DNA from: CAG-411 sp050875145
GTDB lineage: Bacteria > Bacillota > Clostridia > Lachnospirales > Lachnospiraceae
NCBI GenBank assembly: GCA_050875145.1
Contig: JBNMLH010000014.1
Span: 1-64,000 of the forward strand
Reading direction: 5' to 3'
DNA length: 64,000 bases
The notes under the pieces are model-generated. The model was not told where the DNA came from. It did no database searches and saw only the letters and a program-made list of their open reading frames with translations. Position numbers and translations under genes: made by a program. Below are positions 1 through 8,479 of the stretch, piece after piece; position 1 is the stretch's first letter; the number at the start of each line of letters is the position of its first letter.

Positions 1-96
<96 letters not shown>

Positions 97-303
97 AAAT
101 TTGTCCTTGCTAGAAACTTGCTAGCTTTTTATCCTTTACTGATAAAGTTTTTTGTTCGTGAACATCTTTGATGTCCCATGAAATTCTTTTGAATTTTCAA
201 GGTTGTTTCACTGTTCAATTGTCAATGTCCTAATCGCTGTAAGCCTTATTCTGTAAGGCTTTGAGGTGTTTCTTATTTTCTGTCACCCCCAAGCGACTTG
301 TTT

Positions 304-332
304 AGTATATCACCCTGATTTTCAAAAGTCAA
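304..332 (-). promoter_or_regulatory. rRNA operon promoter (sigA type)
   Basis: On the minus strand TTGACT (327-332), a 17-base spacer and TATACT (304-309) point toward the 16S gene about 210 bases away. This fits an rRNA operon promoter with a leader. The leader (97-303) contains an inverted repeat, AAGCCTTA/TAAGGCTT, near 241-262 that may take part in processing. No second rRNA promoter was recognised. Confidence 0.75.
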
Positions 333-716
333 CACTTTTTTTGATTTTTTTTCATATTTTTTTCTTTTTTCATGTATTTCCTTTCTTTACAAGTTTTTTC
401 GCAGGCTTACTAACCTAATTTATCAAATAAACCAATTATTCTCTACATACTTTAATAAAACAACTATTTTCCCACAAGGAAATGGCTATAGTTAATCTCT
501 CATGTTATGTAAAATAGAAAAGTTCTTATCTGAAAGATTTCCTTTTACACTCCCGAATGCTTACATTTTATTTTCATTTCTTTCAAATTCATGTACATTT
601 AAAAAAATAATTACTGCGATACTCATTTAAGCATCTCATATAATCCCCTTCGTATATATAATTTCTTCTATATATAGATGTTAATTGAAATTTTTAAAAA
701 AATTTTATTTTTTTTG
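333..716. other. AT-rich intergenic stretch, no gene seen
   Basis: About 380 bases between the rRNA promoter and the tRNA-Leu promoter. It is very AT-rich, with A and T runs near 333-365 and 690-712. I see no open frame with a ribosome site, no tRNA and no clear terminator. It probably serves as upstream sequence for the two divergent stable-RNA promoters. Confidence 0.5.
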
Positions 717-745
717 TTGACATCCTTTGTTCTATATGTTATCAT
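717..745 (+). promoter_or_regulatory. Promoter of tRNA-Leu
   Basis: TTGACA (717-722), a 17-base spacer and TATCAT (740-745) lie 26 bases before the tRNA-Leu 5' end. The upstream A/T tracts could act as an UP element. The tRNA therefore appears to be a monocistronic unit with its own terminator. Confidence 0.8.
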
Positions 746-770
746 ATTGATTGTCTTGAGAAACACAGAC

Positions 771-853
771 GCGGATGTGGCGGAATGGCAGACGCATCAG
801 ACTCAAAATCTGACGGGGGTGACCTCGTGAGGGTTCAAGTCCCTCCATCCGCA
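771..853 (+). tRNA. tRNA-Leu (anticodon CAA)
   Basis: An 83-base class II tRNA. The acceptor stem GCGGATG pairs with CATCCGC, followed by discriminator A. The anticodon stem TCAGA/TCTGA encloses loop CTCAAAA, giving anticodon CAA, which reads UUG. A long variable arm follows and the T arm is GAGGG-TTCAAGT-CCCTC. The 3' CCA is not encoded; the next bases are TTG. A promoter and a terminator frame it as a single-gene transcript. Confidence 0.97.
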
Positions 854-855
854 TT

Positions 856-891
856 GACCTTATTCTTTTATAAAGAATAAGGTCTTTTTTT
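856..891 (+). terminator. Rho-independent terminator of tRNA-Leu
   Basis: GACCTTATTCTTT and AAAGAATAAGGTC form a 13-bp stem with a tiny loop, followed by a run of seven T. It lies immediately after the tRNA 3' end. Confidence 0.9.
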
Positions 892-1118
892 GTTTAAAAA
901 AATATTTGCTCTATCTTCTGGGAATTTTTCTACATGGAAACAAAACTTTGATAAGCAAACAAAATCAACTACTATATAAATGGTAGGAATAGTTTTATCG
1001 ATGCATTAAACAACTTATGGAAACATATCAAATATGTAACATATACCATGCACTGCACTTAACAAGTATTACATCTATTCTATTTTTTCTACAAATCTCA
1101 CGTAATCTTCCCCTTCAT

Positions 1119-1388
1119 TTATTTATAATTCTCTAAATAATATTGGTTTAACCATTTTACTACTTCACACCTTCCTTCCTCTGAAAACACAATCTCCTTT
1201 TGGACTATCCTCTCCTCTGGTGTTGCATCAAAAGAATATGGCTCGTCCCAAACGGATACCAAAAATTTGTCATTTTTATCTTCTTTCTTTATTTTTTCAA
1301 TTCTATATCGCATCCCTTTTAAACTTCCTGAAAAAATTCCTTTATAATTATAAAACTCTAATGACAATATTTTATCCTTCTCTATCAT
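1119..1388 (-). CDS. Small conserved hypothetical protein (89 aa)
   Basis: An 89-residue soluble protein with many charged residues and no signal peptide, membrane segment or cysteine motif. The start is supported by AGAGGAATGGGAAAA just upstream of ATG 1388. Its pattern (a basic N-terminal half, WDEPYSFD, TPEE, then FSEEGR followed by WLNQYY) resembles short uncharacterised proteins I have seen in Lachnospiraceae, but I cannot assign a function. It stands alone: the cyclophilin gene diverges from it, and the region downstream to the tRNA-Leu terminator holds no gene. The family resemblance is from memory only. Confidence 0.7.
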   Translation of the reverse strand: MIEKDKILSLEFYNYKGIFSGSLKGMRYRIEKIKKEDKNDKFLVSVWDEPYSFDATPEERIVQKEIVFSEEGRCEVVKWLNQYYLENYK

Positions 1389-1469
1389 TTTCCCATTCCT
1401 CTTTCCTAATAAGTTCTATCTCTTTTAGAGTATCACTTTTTTCCTCTTGTAGCAACCATATTAGACTTT

Positions 1470-1498
1470 TTGACTTTTGTTTAAAGTATTAGTATAAT
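1470..1498 (+). promoter_or_regulatory. Promoter of the cyclophilin gene
   Basis: TTGACT (1470-1475), a 17-base spacer and TATAAT (1493-1498) lie 80 bases before the ATG of the peptidyl-prolyl isomerase gene. Confidence 0.8.
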
Positions 1499-1577
1499 TG
1501 TAATACACGCATTTACCTGATAGTATCTACCGGTAAATAGCAAATTAAACTATTAATAAGTAGAAAGGAAACAAATT

Positions 1578-2099
1578 ATGGCACAAAATCCAATTGTAAC
1601 AATTACACTTGCAACAGGAAATGAAATCAAAGTTGAATTATATCCTGACATTGCACCAAATACTGTAAATAATTTTATTTCACTTGTACAAAAAGAATAT
1701 TATAATGGATTAATTTTCCATCGTGTAATTCCTGGTTTTATGATTCAGGGAGGCTGCCCTGACGGAACTGGTATGGGTGGTCCAGGATACTCCATCAAAG
1801 GGGAGTTTTCTCATAATGGATTTGAAAACAATTTGAAACATACAGAAGGCGTTATATCAATGGCACGCTCTGCCATGCCAAACTCTGCAGGGTCACAATT
1901 TTTTATCATGCATAAAACTTCTCCGCATTTAGATGGAGAATATGCTGCTTTCGGAAAGGTAATAGACGGTATGAACTTTGTAAATGAAATTGCAGAGACT
2001 CCAACAGACTACTCTGACCGACCAATTACAGAACAAGTTATAAAATCTATGGTAGTTGATACCTTTGGTGTTGAATATCCAGAACCTGAGAAATACTAA
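1578..2099 (+). CDS. Peptidyl-prolyl cis-trans isomerase, cyclophilin type
   Basis: A 173-residue cytoplasmic cyclophilin that should catalyse cis-trans isomerisation of prolyl peptide bonds and assist protein folding. The family core is plain: FHRVIPGFMIQGG near residue 48, with the active-site Arg and Phe, then SMARSAMPNSAGSQFFI (about 94-110) and LDGEYAAFGKV (about 117-127). The length is normal for a single-domain bacterial cyclophilin. There is no signal peptide. The start is supported by AGAAAGGAAAC ahead of the ATG. The gene has its own sigA promoter and a large hairpin terminator region behind it, so it is probably monocistronic. Confidence 0.95.
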   Translation: MAQNPIVTITLATGNEIKVELYPDIAPNTVNNFISLVQKEYYNGLIFHRVIPGFMIQGGCPDGTGMGGPGYSIKGEFSHNGFENNLKHTEGVISMARSAMPNSAGSQFFIMHKTSPHLDGEYAAFGKVIDGMNFVNEIAETPTDYSDRPITEQVIKSMVVDTFGVEYPEPEKY

Positions 2100-2127
2100 T
2101 TTGAATTTTTATCATTATTTATAAAAA

Positions 2128-2229
2128 AACGTATACCTTCTGATATACCCTCCAAAAGTCAGACTAAAATCTAACAATTAGAGGGCAATGCATATTAAGG
2201 AAATTCCTTAATATCAGAAAGTATACGTT
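2128..2229. terminator. Large branched inverted repeat, probable bidirectional terminator
   Basis: Outer arms 2128-2146 and 2211-2229 (AACGTATACCTTCTGATAT and its complement) match at 18 of 19 positions. Between them lie CCCTC (2148-2152) pairing with GAGGG (2181-2185) and the palindrome TTAAGGAAATTCCTTAA (2195-2211). A plus-strand T-rich tract follows the right arm and a minus-strand T run follows the left arm, so it could end both convergent genes. It is far longer than an ordinary terminator. Confidence 0.6.
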
Positions 2230-2243
2230 CTTTTCTTTTTCTA

Positions 2244-3536
2244 TCATTTTAATACCGTTTTTAAATTCTTTATTTCACTCTTGGTTTTAGCTGATACCAT
2301 ATTGTCATATCTGTAGAATACAAAACCGCTAACCTGTTTATATTTTCTTGCCGCTATTACCTGCTTTTTCAATTCCTGTTTACTACTACTCCAACCAATG
2401 TCACCAATTGCTTTTGCTTCATTTTTACTTATGCCTGCCCTATAAGCTGCCAATCCAATATATAGTTTTACTTTACTACTTTTCTTTATAGTCGCCCACT
2501 GTCTAACAGTATTTTTGTATGGACAATATTTATTCGTAAATGACCAGTATACTTGTGGACAGATATAATCTACATAACCAGAATTTGACATCCATTTACG
2601 CACATCACAGTAATATCGATCGGAGGCATATAAATTATTGATATTTCCAGCCGGACTCACTCCAAAACTCACGCTCTTGTCAATCTTTTTTATACTGCTA
2701 TATACCATTTTAAGTAATTGATTTACATTATTTCTTCTCCAGCTCACAATAGACATTGCATTCTTTTTATTTTTTTTGCAATTCTTTTTATAAGCATTAT
2801 ATTCCTTGGCATCAAAATTATTTTTATAATTACTTCCTAATGCTGGATAAAAATAGTCATCAAAATGAATTCCATCTACATCATAATTTTGTACAATTTC
2901 TTTCACTCCATTTACAATCAATGTCTTTACATCACTTTTAGAAGGATTGTAATACTTCGCCCCTTCCAAACTTAATACATTTCTTCTTTTTGAACTGTTA
3001 CTAGATTTCATCCACTTTTTTGCCGGATTAGAGCTAGACAAATAGCTTGTTTTCATATTATTAGACATCACCCTATAAGGATTAAGCCACGCGTGGAACT
3101 CCAAACCTCTCTTATGTGCTGAACTAACCATATATTTTAGTGGATCATACCCTGGATTTTTTCCTTGTTTACCAGATATAATTGCTGACCAAGGAAAATA
3201 TTTAGAAGAATACATAGCATCTCCATATGGACGAACCTGAACAATAACTGTATTCATTTTCAAAGACTTGCATTTCGTAAACATATTATCAATATATTTT
3301 TGGAACTGTCCTTTTGACATCTTACTTACACCAGCATTTTGAAATTCCAGATAAGATATCCAAACTGCTCTCATTTCCTCATTGTTTGATGCACTAGCCG
3401 CCTCTATGCTTTCTGACGACTCCATATCCTGCTTCATAATTGTATGAAATAAATCAGGGCCTTTCCAAATCCCCATAATCAAAGCTACTACAATAAATAT
3501 ACTTACTATTCCACTAATATTGCTATCCTTCTTCAT
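2244..3536 (-). CDS. GHL10/DUF187-type glycosyl hydrolase-like protein, membrane anchored
   Basis: A 430-residue protein with a short cytoplasmic start, one membrane segment at about residues 9-26 and an extracellular domain. That domain begins at MRAVWISYLEF (about residue 55) and has the (beta/alpha)8-like pattern of the GHL10 (DUF187) family: VQVRPYGDAMYSS, FHAWLNPYR (about 148-155), DVDGIHFDDYFYP (about 219-231), SFGVSPAGN and YICPQVYWSF. The family is thought to act on cell-envelope glycans; the substrate is not known. The longest frame starts at 3587, but ATG 3536 follows AGAAAGGATAG and gives a sensible N-terminus. The next upstream gene in the same direction is a wall amidase, separated by a terminator. 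Confidence 0.88.
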   Translation of the reverse strand: MKKDSNISGIVSIFIVVALIMGIWKGPDLFHTIMKQDMESSESIEAASASNNEEMRAVWISYLEFQNAGVSKMSKGQFQKYIDNMFTKCKSLKMNTVIVQVRPYGDAMYSSKYFPWSAIISGKQGKNPGYDPLKYMVSSAHKRGLEFHAWLNPYRVMSNNMKTSYLSSSNPAKKWMKSSNSSKRRNVLSLEGAKYYNPSKSDVKTLIVNGVKEIVQNYDVDGIHFDDYFYPALGSNYKNNFDAKEYNAYKKNCKKNKKNAMSIVSWRRNNVNQLLKMVYSSIKKIDKSVSFGVSPAGNINNLYASDRYYCDVRKWMSNSGYVDYICPQVYWSFTNKYCPYKNTVRQWATIKKSSKVKLYIGLAAYRAGISKNEAKAIGDIGWSSSKQELKKQVIAARKYKQVSGFVFYRYDNMVSAKTKSEIKNLKTVLK

Positions 3537-3639
3537 TATACTATCCTTTCTTATATTCACACAAACCTTACATACTATCTTATGCAAAACCTAACACTCT
3601 ATCTCTAAAAAGTTATGATAAAAGCTATATTCACAAAAT

Positions 3640-3661
3640 CCTCCACTTATACAAGTGGAGG
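3640..3661 (-). terminator. Terminator after the wall amidase gene
   Basis: CCTCCACTT-ATAC-AAGTGGAGG forms a perfect 9-bp stem with a four-base loop, 12 bases after the amidase stop. On the minus strand it is followed by ATTTTGTG. Confidence 0.75.
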
Positions 3662-3673
3662 AACATTGTATCC

Positions 3674-5497
3674 TTATCTTCCAGTTGGATACTGCTGAAA
3701 TATCTGTTTTGTCGTTTGATAAATATTTTTAGCTGCTTTTTTCTGAAATGTCTTGTCTACCAAATTAGCTCGATCCGAACTATTGGAAATAAATCCCAAT
3801 TCTATTAGCACCGCTGGAACCGTATTTTTATAAATCACAGTATAATTGGCTGTTTTCACTCCTCTGTTGACAGTTCCCATTGCTGACACTAAATTATTTT
3901 CAAACAAAGATGCCATCTTTTGGCTGGTCAATCCATTTTTTTGTTTCGTATTATTATTGGTACTATAATAAACTTCTGTTCCCTTTGCAGCAGTATTAGT
4001 AGCAGAATTCATATGCAAACTAATAAACAAGTCTGCCCCTATGGAACTTGCATATGCCGCTCTGTCGCTTAATGTCACAAATGTATCATTATAGCGAGAC
4101 CAATATGCTTTTACATCCGATTCAGCACTATTAAAGTACGACTTAGCATAAGTATATAAAATGGAGTAAGTAATATCCTTTTCATTATACCCTCCGCCTT
4201 GCGCACCCGGATCAGAACCACCGTGTCCACAATCCAAAACAACAATATTTTTATAAATATTTTTTGGATTTCCAACATCAATCCAAACATAGTTATCCTT
4301 CGTATGAATTTTATAACCTTGCAATTTACTTGTAGTAAAAAGAATCTTAGTTTTTCCAGTACTTGTCAAACTTACTTTACTACCTGTAACAATTTTGTTA
4401 TTAATAAAGACAGGATTCTTTTTATAAAATTCCACATGATTTCCTGGCATCGTCACACAAAACTGTTTTTTATAATAGTAATCTGCGTCTTTAAGTTCTG
4501 TAACCTGTACTCCCTCTGGCAATTGAAAGGATATTGAAGCATTTGATACCACCGGCTGTGTCCCTCCAGTATCAGCATCCTTAATTTCTGATGTTTTTAC
4601 CCCACTGTTCCAATTATATACATACCCCAATTCAGTTGCAGTAAACCTTGCAGGAATCATCAAATAATATTTTCCTGTTGTCCTATTTTTTATTCTCATC
4701 GGAGCCGTTTCAATATCTTTACTATTTCCATTAACGACCGCTTTTGTTTTTCCAATTGTATATACAATAGTATGTGCTCCCTTTTTTACCGTAATCGTTT
4801 TTTTTGTGCTATCATATTCACAACTTGCTCCCAACCCTGTAGCAAAAACTTTTTTTCCATTTACCAAAACCGTTGCATTTTCGATTATACCAGGCATATT
4901 ACCAAGAGAAATGGCCTTGCCATTATATGACACCTTTACCTTTGTACCTGTATATTTGACCCATGCCCCATTTTTATACAATTCCAACCAATTATATTTA
5001 ATATTTCCTTTTTTATTTTTGCTATCCCATGTGTATGTATAGCCCAAATTTTCAGCAACAAAACGCACAGGAACCATAATTCGGGTCACCTTTGCTTTTT
5101 TATACTGAACAGATTTCATTGCTACATCCATTTTTTTCTTTTTTCCATTTACAGTTGCTGTTTTACTATTCATTTTTAAGACAACCGTCTTATCAAACTT
5201 TTTAATTGTAAGTTGCTTTGCTGTACTATTATAAGTACATGTTGCATGCAACCCGTTCTTAAAAACATCAACATAATACCCCATTGAAGTATCATTAATG
5301 ATTATCCCTGGTGTATTCTTTACGTCGATTACCTTTCCATTTATAGTAAATCCAACTTGTGCTTTATTATAATTCACACTTTTTCCATCATAAACTAAAG
5401 CAAGTGTATTTGCCGCATATACTACTCCTTCTGGCATGAAGAAAAGAATTATCAACAATAAATATGCAACCAACACTCTCGCATTCTTTTTTTTCAT
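3674..5497 (-). CDS. Secreted N-acetylmuramoyl-L-alanine amidase with stalk domains
   Basis: A 607-residue exported peptidoglycan hydrolase. A signal peptide (about residues 1-30, ending VVYAA) is followed by two copper-amine-oxidase N-terminal-like stalk domains (about 30-170 and 180-310; each ends in a VPVRFVAENLGYTY or IPARFTATELGYVY motif), then an AMIN-like region and a C-terminal Amidase_3 domain from about 425. Zinc and catalytic residues are visible: VVLDCGHGGSDPGA (His), YNEKDITYS (Glu), LFISLHMNSA (His) and VLIELGFISN (Glu). It should cut the bond between MurNAc and L-alanine. ATG 5497 was chosen over 5527 because AGAGGTGAG lies directly in front. A perfect sigA promoter lies upstream. 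Confidence 0.94.
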   Translation of the reverse strand: MKKKNARVLVAYLLLIILFFMPEGVVYAANTLALVYDGKSVNYNKAQVGFTINGKVIDVKNTPGIIINDTSMGYYVDVFKNGLHATCTYNSTAKQLTIKKFDKTVVLKMNSKTATVNGKKKKMDVAMKSVQYKKAKVTRIMVPVRFVAENLGYTYTWDSKNKKGNIKYNWLELYKNGAWVKYTGTKVKVSYNGKAISLGNMPGIIENATVLVNGKKVFATGLGASCEYDSTKKTITVKKGAHTIVYTIGKTKAVVNGNSKDIETAPMRIKNRTTGKYYLMIPARFTATELGYVYNWNSGVKTSEIKDADTGGTQPVVSNASISFQLPEGVQVTELKDADYYYKKQFCVTMPGNHVEFYKKNPVFINNKIVTGSKVSLTSTGKTKILFTTSKLQGYKIHTKDNYVWIDVGNPKNIYKNIVVLDCGHGGSDPGAQGGGYNEKDITYSILYTYAKSYFNSAESDVKAYWSRYNDTFVTLSDRAAYASSIGADLFISLHMNSATNTAAKGTEVYYSTNNNTKQKNGLTSQKMASLFENNLVSAMGTVNRGVKTANYTVIYKNTVPAVLIELGFISNSSDRANLVDKTFQKKAAKNIYQTTKQIFQQYPTGR

Positions 5498-5534
5498 ATA
5501 CTCACCTCTTATGTACTTTTTATACATCGATTCT

Positions 5535-5563
5535 ATTATATAAAAATGTTAATTTGATGTCAA
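5535..5563 (-). promoter_or_regulatory. Promoter of the wall amidase
   Basis: On the minus strand TTGACA (5558-5563), 17 bases and TATAAT (5535-5540) match the sigA consensus exactly, about 40 bases before the amidase start. Confidence 0.85.
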
Positions 5564-5610
5564 CATTTCGACTATTATGCACCATTTTACACAAAAAGTG
5601 AGATTTCAAG

Positions 5611-5943
5611 CTATTTTTTATAATCATCATAATAAGGAATTAATAAATATGCATTTTCGTGAATTGTATCCTCCTGCAATCCATTTGTACGTTTGATTTC
5701 ATTTATATAACACTCCACACTACCATAATCATCAGTATAATAAGAAACCGCATAATCCCAAAGAGTATAATTCTTTTCAACCTGAATTGCTTTTACCATC
5801 TTTTCTCTTGGCTTCTCCGAAACAGCTAATGTTTTTATGTTCATATTAAATAATCTAAGCATAACCATTAAAAACATAAGAATGACTACGTTTACACTAA
5901 GCAATACTTTTTTGCTTTTTCTATTTATTTTTATTCTTTTCAT
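5611..5943 (-). CDS. YneA-like SOS cell-division inhibitor (TM + LysM)
   Basis: A 110-residue protein with a basic N-terminus, one membrane segment (about residues 13-32) and a C-terminal LysM-like module (about 55-105: VEKNYTLWDYAVSYY ... AYLLIPYY). It diverges from lexA, and its promoter carries LexA boxes, which matches B. subtilis yneA, whose product delays cytokinesis during the SOS response. Sequence identity with YneA itself cannot be judged here. The assignment rests on architecture, location and regulation. The ribosome site GGAGGCGGG precedes ATG 5943. A LysM membrane protein of another function remains possible. Confidence 0.75.
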   Translation of the reverse strand: MKRIKINRKSKKVLLSVNVVILMFLMVMLRLFNMNIKTLAVSEKPREKMVKAIQVEKNYTLWDYAVSYYTDDYGSVECYINEIKRTNGLQEDTIHENAYLLIPYYDDYKK

Positions 5944-5961
5944 TTATCCCGCCTCCAAGCT

Positions 5962-5975
5962 CGAACAAACGTTCT
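5962..5975. promoter_or_regulatory. LexA box 1
   Basis: CGAACAAACGTTCT matches the Gram-positive LexA operator CGAAC-N4-GTTCG at all but the last base. It lies between the promoter and the start of the YneA-like gene. Confidence 0.85.
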
Positions 5976-5983
5976 TTTTGTCT

Positions 5984-6012
5984 ATTATAAGAACATTTGT
6001 TCGAGTTGTCAA
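5984..6012 (-). promoter_or_regulatory. Consensus promoter of the YneA-like gene
   Basis: On the minus strand TTGACA (6007-6012), 17 bases and TATAAT (5984-5989) form a perfect sigA promoter. LexA box 2 occupies its spacer, so repression should be by direct occlusion. Confidence 0.85.
5990..6003. promoter_or_regulatory. LexA box 2
   Basis: AGAACATTTGTTCG, read on the minus strand as CGAACAAATGTTCT, fits the LexA operator. It sits exactly between the -10 and -35 of the YneA-like gene promoter. Confidence 0.88.
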
Positions 6013-6068
6013 TAAATAAATCAAAAAAATTTCTTCAAATCAGTAGAAACCAAGCAAACACTCGTTTG

Positions 6069-6082
6069 CGAACATTTGTTTG
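6069..6082. promoter_or_regulatory. LexA box 3 (lexA autoregulation)
   Basis: CGAACATTTGTTTG is a one-mismatch LexA operator whose right end overlaps the -35 of the lexA promoter. An adjoining imperfect palindrome, GCAAACACTCGTTTGC (6054-6069), could be a weak additional half-site. Confidence 0.82.
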
Positions 6083-6108
6083 ACTTTTATATTTTTTTCT
6101 GATATACT
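6080..6108 (+). promoter_or_regulatory. lexA promoter
   Basis: TTGACT (6080-6085), 17 bases and TATACT (6103-6108) lie about 97 bases before the chosen lexA ATG. The -35 overlaps LexA box 3. Confidence 0.8.
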
Positions 6109-6204
6109 AATTTATATTTACATAAAATGAAAAATGTATTGCAAATAGCGTCACAATGTTTTTTCATTCTACCCACGCTATTTACAATATTAGGAGGCGT
6201 ATAT

Positions 6205-6822
6205 ATGAGTTACGGAAAAATCACACCAAAACAACAAGAAATTTTAGACTATATTAAAGCACAAATTTTAAACAAAGGCTATCCGCCTGCAGTAAGGGAA
6301 ATTTGCGAAGCAGTTCACTTAAAATCAACTTCTTCTGTTCATTCTCATTTAGAAACATTAGAAAAAAACGGATATATTCGGCGAGATCCTACAAAACCAA
6401 GAGCAATCGAAATCGTAGATGACAGTTTTAATCTATCACGTCGTGAAATCGTAAATGTTCCAATCGTAGGTACTGTTGCTGCAGGACAACCTATTTTAGC
6501 AACAGAAAATATCGAAAGTTATTTTCCATTACTTTCAGAAGATGTTCCATCCGGTGAAACATTTATGCTGCGAGTAAAGGGTGATAGTATGATTAACGTT
6601 GGCATTTTTGATGGCGATCAAATCCTTATCAAAAAACAACCAGTTGCAGAAAATGGTGATATTATTGTAGCACTTATTGACGATTCAGCAACAGTAAAAA
6701 CATATTACAAAGAAAACGGACATTTTCGTTTACAACCAGAAAATGATAGAATGGATCCTATCATCGTTTCTGATTTAACAATATTAGGAAAAGTTGTCGG
6801 GCTCTATCGTAGATACATATAA
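6205..6822 (+). CDS. lexA: LexA, SOS-response repressor/autoprotease
   Basis: A 205-residue repressor. Residues 1-65 are the winged helix-turn-helix (MSYGKITPKQQEILDYI, then REICEAVHLKSTSSVHSHL). The Ala93-Gly94 cleavage site lies in VPIVGTVAAGQPI. The C-terminal S24 peptidase domain has Ser128 (VKGDSM) and Lys165 (SATVKTYY), so RecA-stimulated self-cleavage should be intact. The open frame extends upstream to 6127, but ATG 6205 follows TAGGAGGCG and gives the normal LexA N-terminus. It controls its own promoter and the divergent YneA-like gene. Confidence 0.97.
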   Translation: MSYGKITPKQQEILDYIKAQILNKGYPPAVREICEAVHLKSTSSVHSHLETLEKNGYIRRDPTKPRAIEIVDDSFNLSRREIVNVPIVGTVAAGQPILATENIESYFPLLSEDVPSGETFMLRVKGDSMINVGIFDGDQILIKKQPVAENGDIIVALIDDSATVKTYYKENGHFRLQPENDRMDPIIVSDLTILGKVVGLYRRYI

Positions 6823-6825
6823 ACA

Positions 6826-6864
6826 AAAAGGGAAATCTCCTTTAAAAACGAGATTTCCCTTTTT
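6826..6864 (+). terminator. Terminator after lexA
   Basis: AAAGGGAAATCTC and GAGATTTCCCTTT form a 13-bp stem followed by a T run, beginning four bases after the lexA stop. The stem is flanked by A and T runs and could act in both directions. Confidence 0.88.
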
Positions 6865-6975
6865 CAATCTTTTTAACAAATATCAATCCTATATCTAATA
6901 TCTATGACAAATTATTTCCACTACTATATACCTGACAAATTAGTTTTCTGCAAATATACAAATGCTAAATCAATC

Positions 6976-8406
6976 TTATATACTATTACATAAAATCACC
7001 GTAGCAATGCCACATACCATAATTATTATCACATCCGGAATTTTTTTACTTTTCCGCAATAGTGTTATTATTACAAACAAAACAAGAAAAAGTACAATTG
7101 TCCCTAACAGACCGACACCACAGGTTTTCATAATCACCTGTTCTTGATAAAATAAAGCAAGTCCTGTACTAATCAATAATCCACCAATAATCGGCTTGAT
7201 ACATTTCCCAAGCAATTCAAATATTGTCAATTGCTCAAATATTTCGTAAATATACATAACAGCACATAGAACTGCACCAGAAGCACTAATTGCAACTATA
7301 AAACCTGCTATTGCAACTACAATCCCCGTTGCGATACTTTCTGTTGTATTTATACCATAATAAAATCCAACACCTGCCAGCATTTTTGTTAGTATAGAAC
7401 CTGGCAATGCATTTACCACAGGCAACAGTTGTGAATACAATTGTGTTTCCGTAATTTGCTGCCCTGTAAACATAGAATCCGCAACAGTCAGGTATGCTTC
7501 CCCGCCTCCGAATGATATCACCGAAGATACATAGCCTTTTAGCATATAATAAAAAGCCCCATGACACATAAATAAAGCCGGAATCGCACATATAAATATT
7601 AACGCAAGAAAAACAAATTCCTCTTTTAAAACATGCCTAAAATCTCTTTTTACTTTAGTTACTTGTCCGGAAAAGCTTTCATAAATGCCATTAATTGCCA
7701 TTGAAAACATTATCAGGTATAAAATACGCAAAAAATATGCATTCGTAATAATCTGCGTTTTTCCAACACATAACACGTAACACAATGAAATAATTAAATC
7801 AATACAAAAACGTCGCTTTGTCATCCCTTTTCCCGTAGAAAATATCACAAAAAAAGCTAATAGCAATACATGAATGGTACTAATATCAAAGATTGGCTGT
7901 GCCTTCACTCCCAATATATGATATAATTCTTTTCCAAAAGTCAAAACACATACGCACAAAATGATGGCAATTCTTTTTAATTTCATTTCTACTAATTCAA
8001 AACTATCAATCACTTTTTTATTATACAGGAATAGCATGTACAAAATATATGCTGCAATACCAACAGAAATATATTGCGTTTGCAAAATAGCAGTATGGCT
8101 AAATTTCGCAAACGCCATAATTAGAAATAATGTAGCCAAACCGCCTGGTAATGCTATACAAATAGGCGCTAACAGCATTCCTGGTATTCCGGCGATTGCT
8201 TTTCCAAGAGCAACTGCCATTTCCACCGGCAAAGCTCCAGGTGTAATATTGGATACAACAACAAACTTATTATATTCTTCTTGCGATACAAGCTTTTGTT
8301 CTTTTACTATTTCCTTCTCTATAACAGGTATCAGTGCATTTCCTCCACCAAACCCGATACATCCCACTTTAAGCATGGACATAAGTAGCTTTCCTAAGCG
8401 ATTCAT
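6976..8406 (-). CDS. Chromate-type (CHR) ion transporter, two-domain
   Basis: A 476-residue polytopic membrane protein with two fused CHR domains. The N-terminal copy has VGCIGFGGGNALIP (about 14-27) and SNITPGALPVEMAVALG. The C-terminal copy has SVISFGGGEAYLTVAD (about 291-306) and NALPGSILTKMLAGVGFYYG. The tandem form is the usual long ChrA architecture. Members export chromate in some bacteria, but many have no known substrate and chromate resistance should not be assumed here. A strong AGGAGG precedes ATG 8406. It lies 73 bases downstream of rsfS in the same direction with no clear terminator between, so it may be cotranscribed with the nadD cluster. Confidence 0.87.
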   Translation of the reverse strand: MNRLGKLLMSMLKVGCIGFGGGNALIPVIEKEIVKEQKLVSQEEYNKFVVVSNITPGALPVEMAVALGKAIAGIPGMLLAPICIALPGGLATLFLIMAFAKFSHTAILQTQYISVGIAAYILYMLFLYNKKVIDSFELVEMKLKRIAIILCVCVLTFGKELYHILGVKAQPIFDISTIHVLLLAFFVIFSTGKGMTKRRFCIDLIISLCYVLCVGKTQIITNAYFLRILYLIMFSMAINGIYESFSGQVTKVKRDFRHVLKEEFVFLALIFICAIPALFMCHGAFYYMLKGYVSSVISFGGGEAYLTVADSMFTGQQITETQLYSQLLPVVNALPGSILTKMLAGVGFYYGINTTESIATGIVVAIAGFIVAISASGAVLCAVMYIYEIFEQLTIFELLGKCIKPIIGGLLISTGLALFYQEQVIMKTCGVGLLGTIVLFLVLFVIITLLRKSKKIPDVIIIMVCGIATVILCNSI

Positions 8407-8479
8407 TATATATCCTCCTAATTTCCACTTAGTATTTTATCCATTGCTCGTGACATTTTTAAGGCAATCTTGTAAATTA

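Noticed and set aside
6127..6204. 26-codon N-terminal extension of lexA
   Set aside because: The best ribosome site (TAGGAGGCG) precedes the internal ATG 6205, and LexA proteins start with the HTH domain.
6976..8406. Chromate resistance as a function
   Set aside because: Only the transporter family can be read; no chromate-linked partner gene is present and many members have other or unknown substrates.
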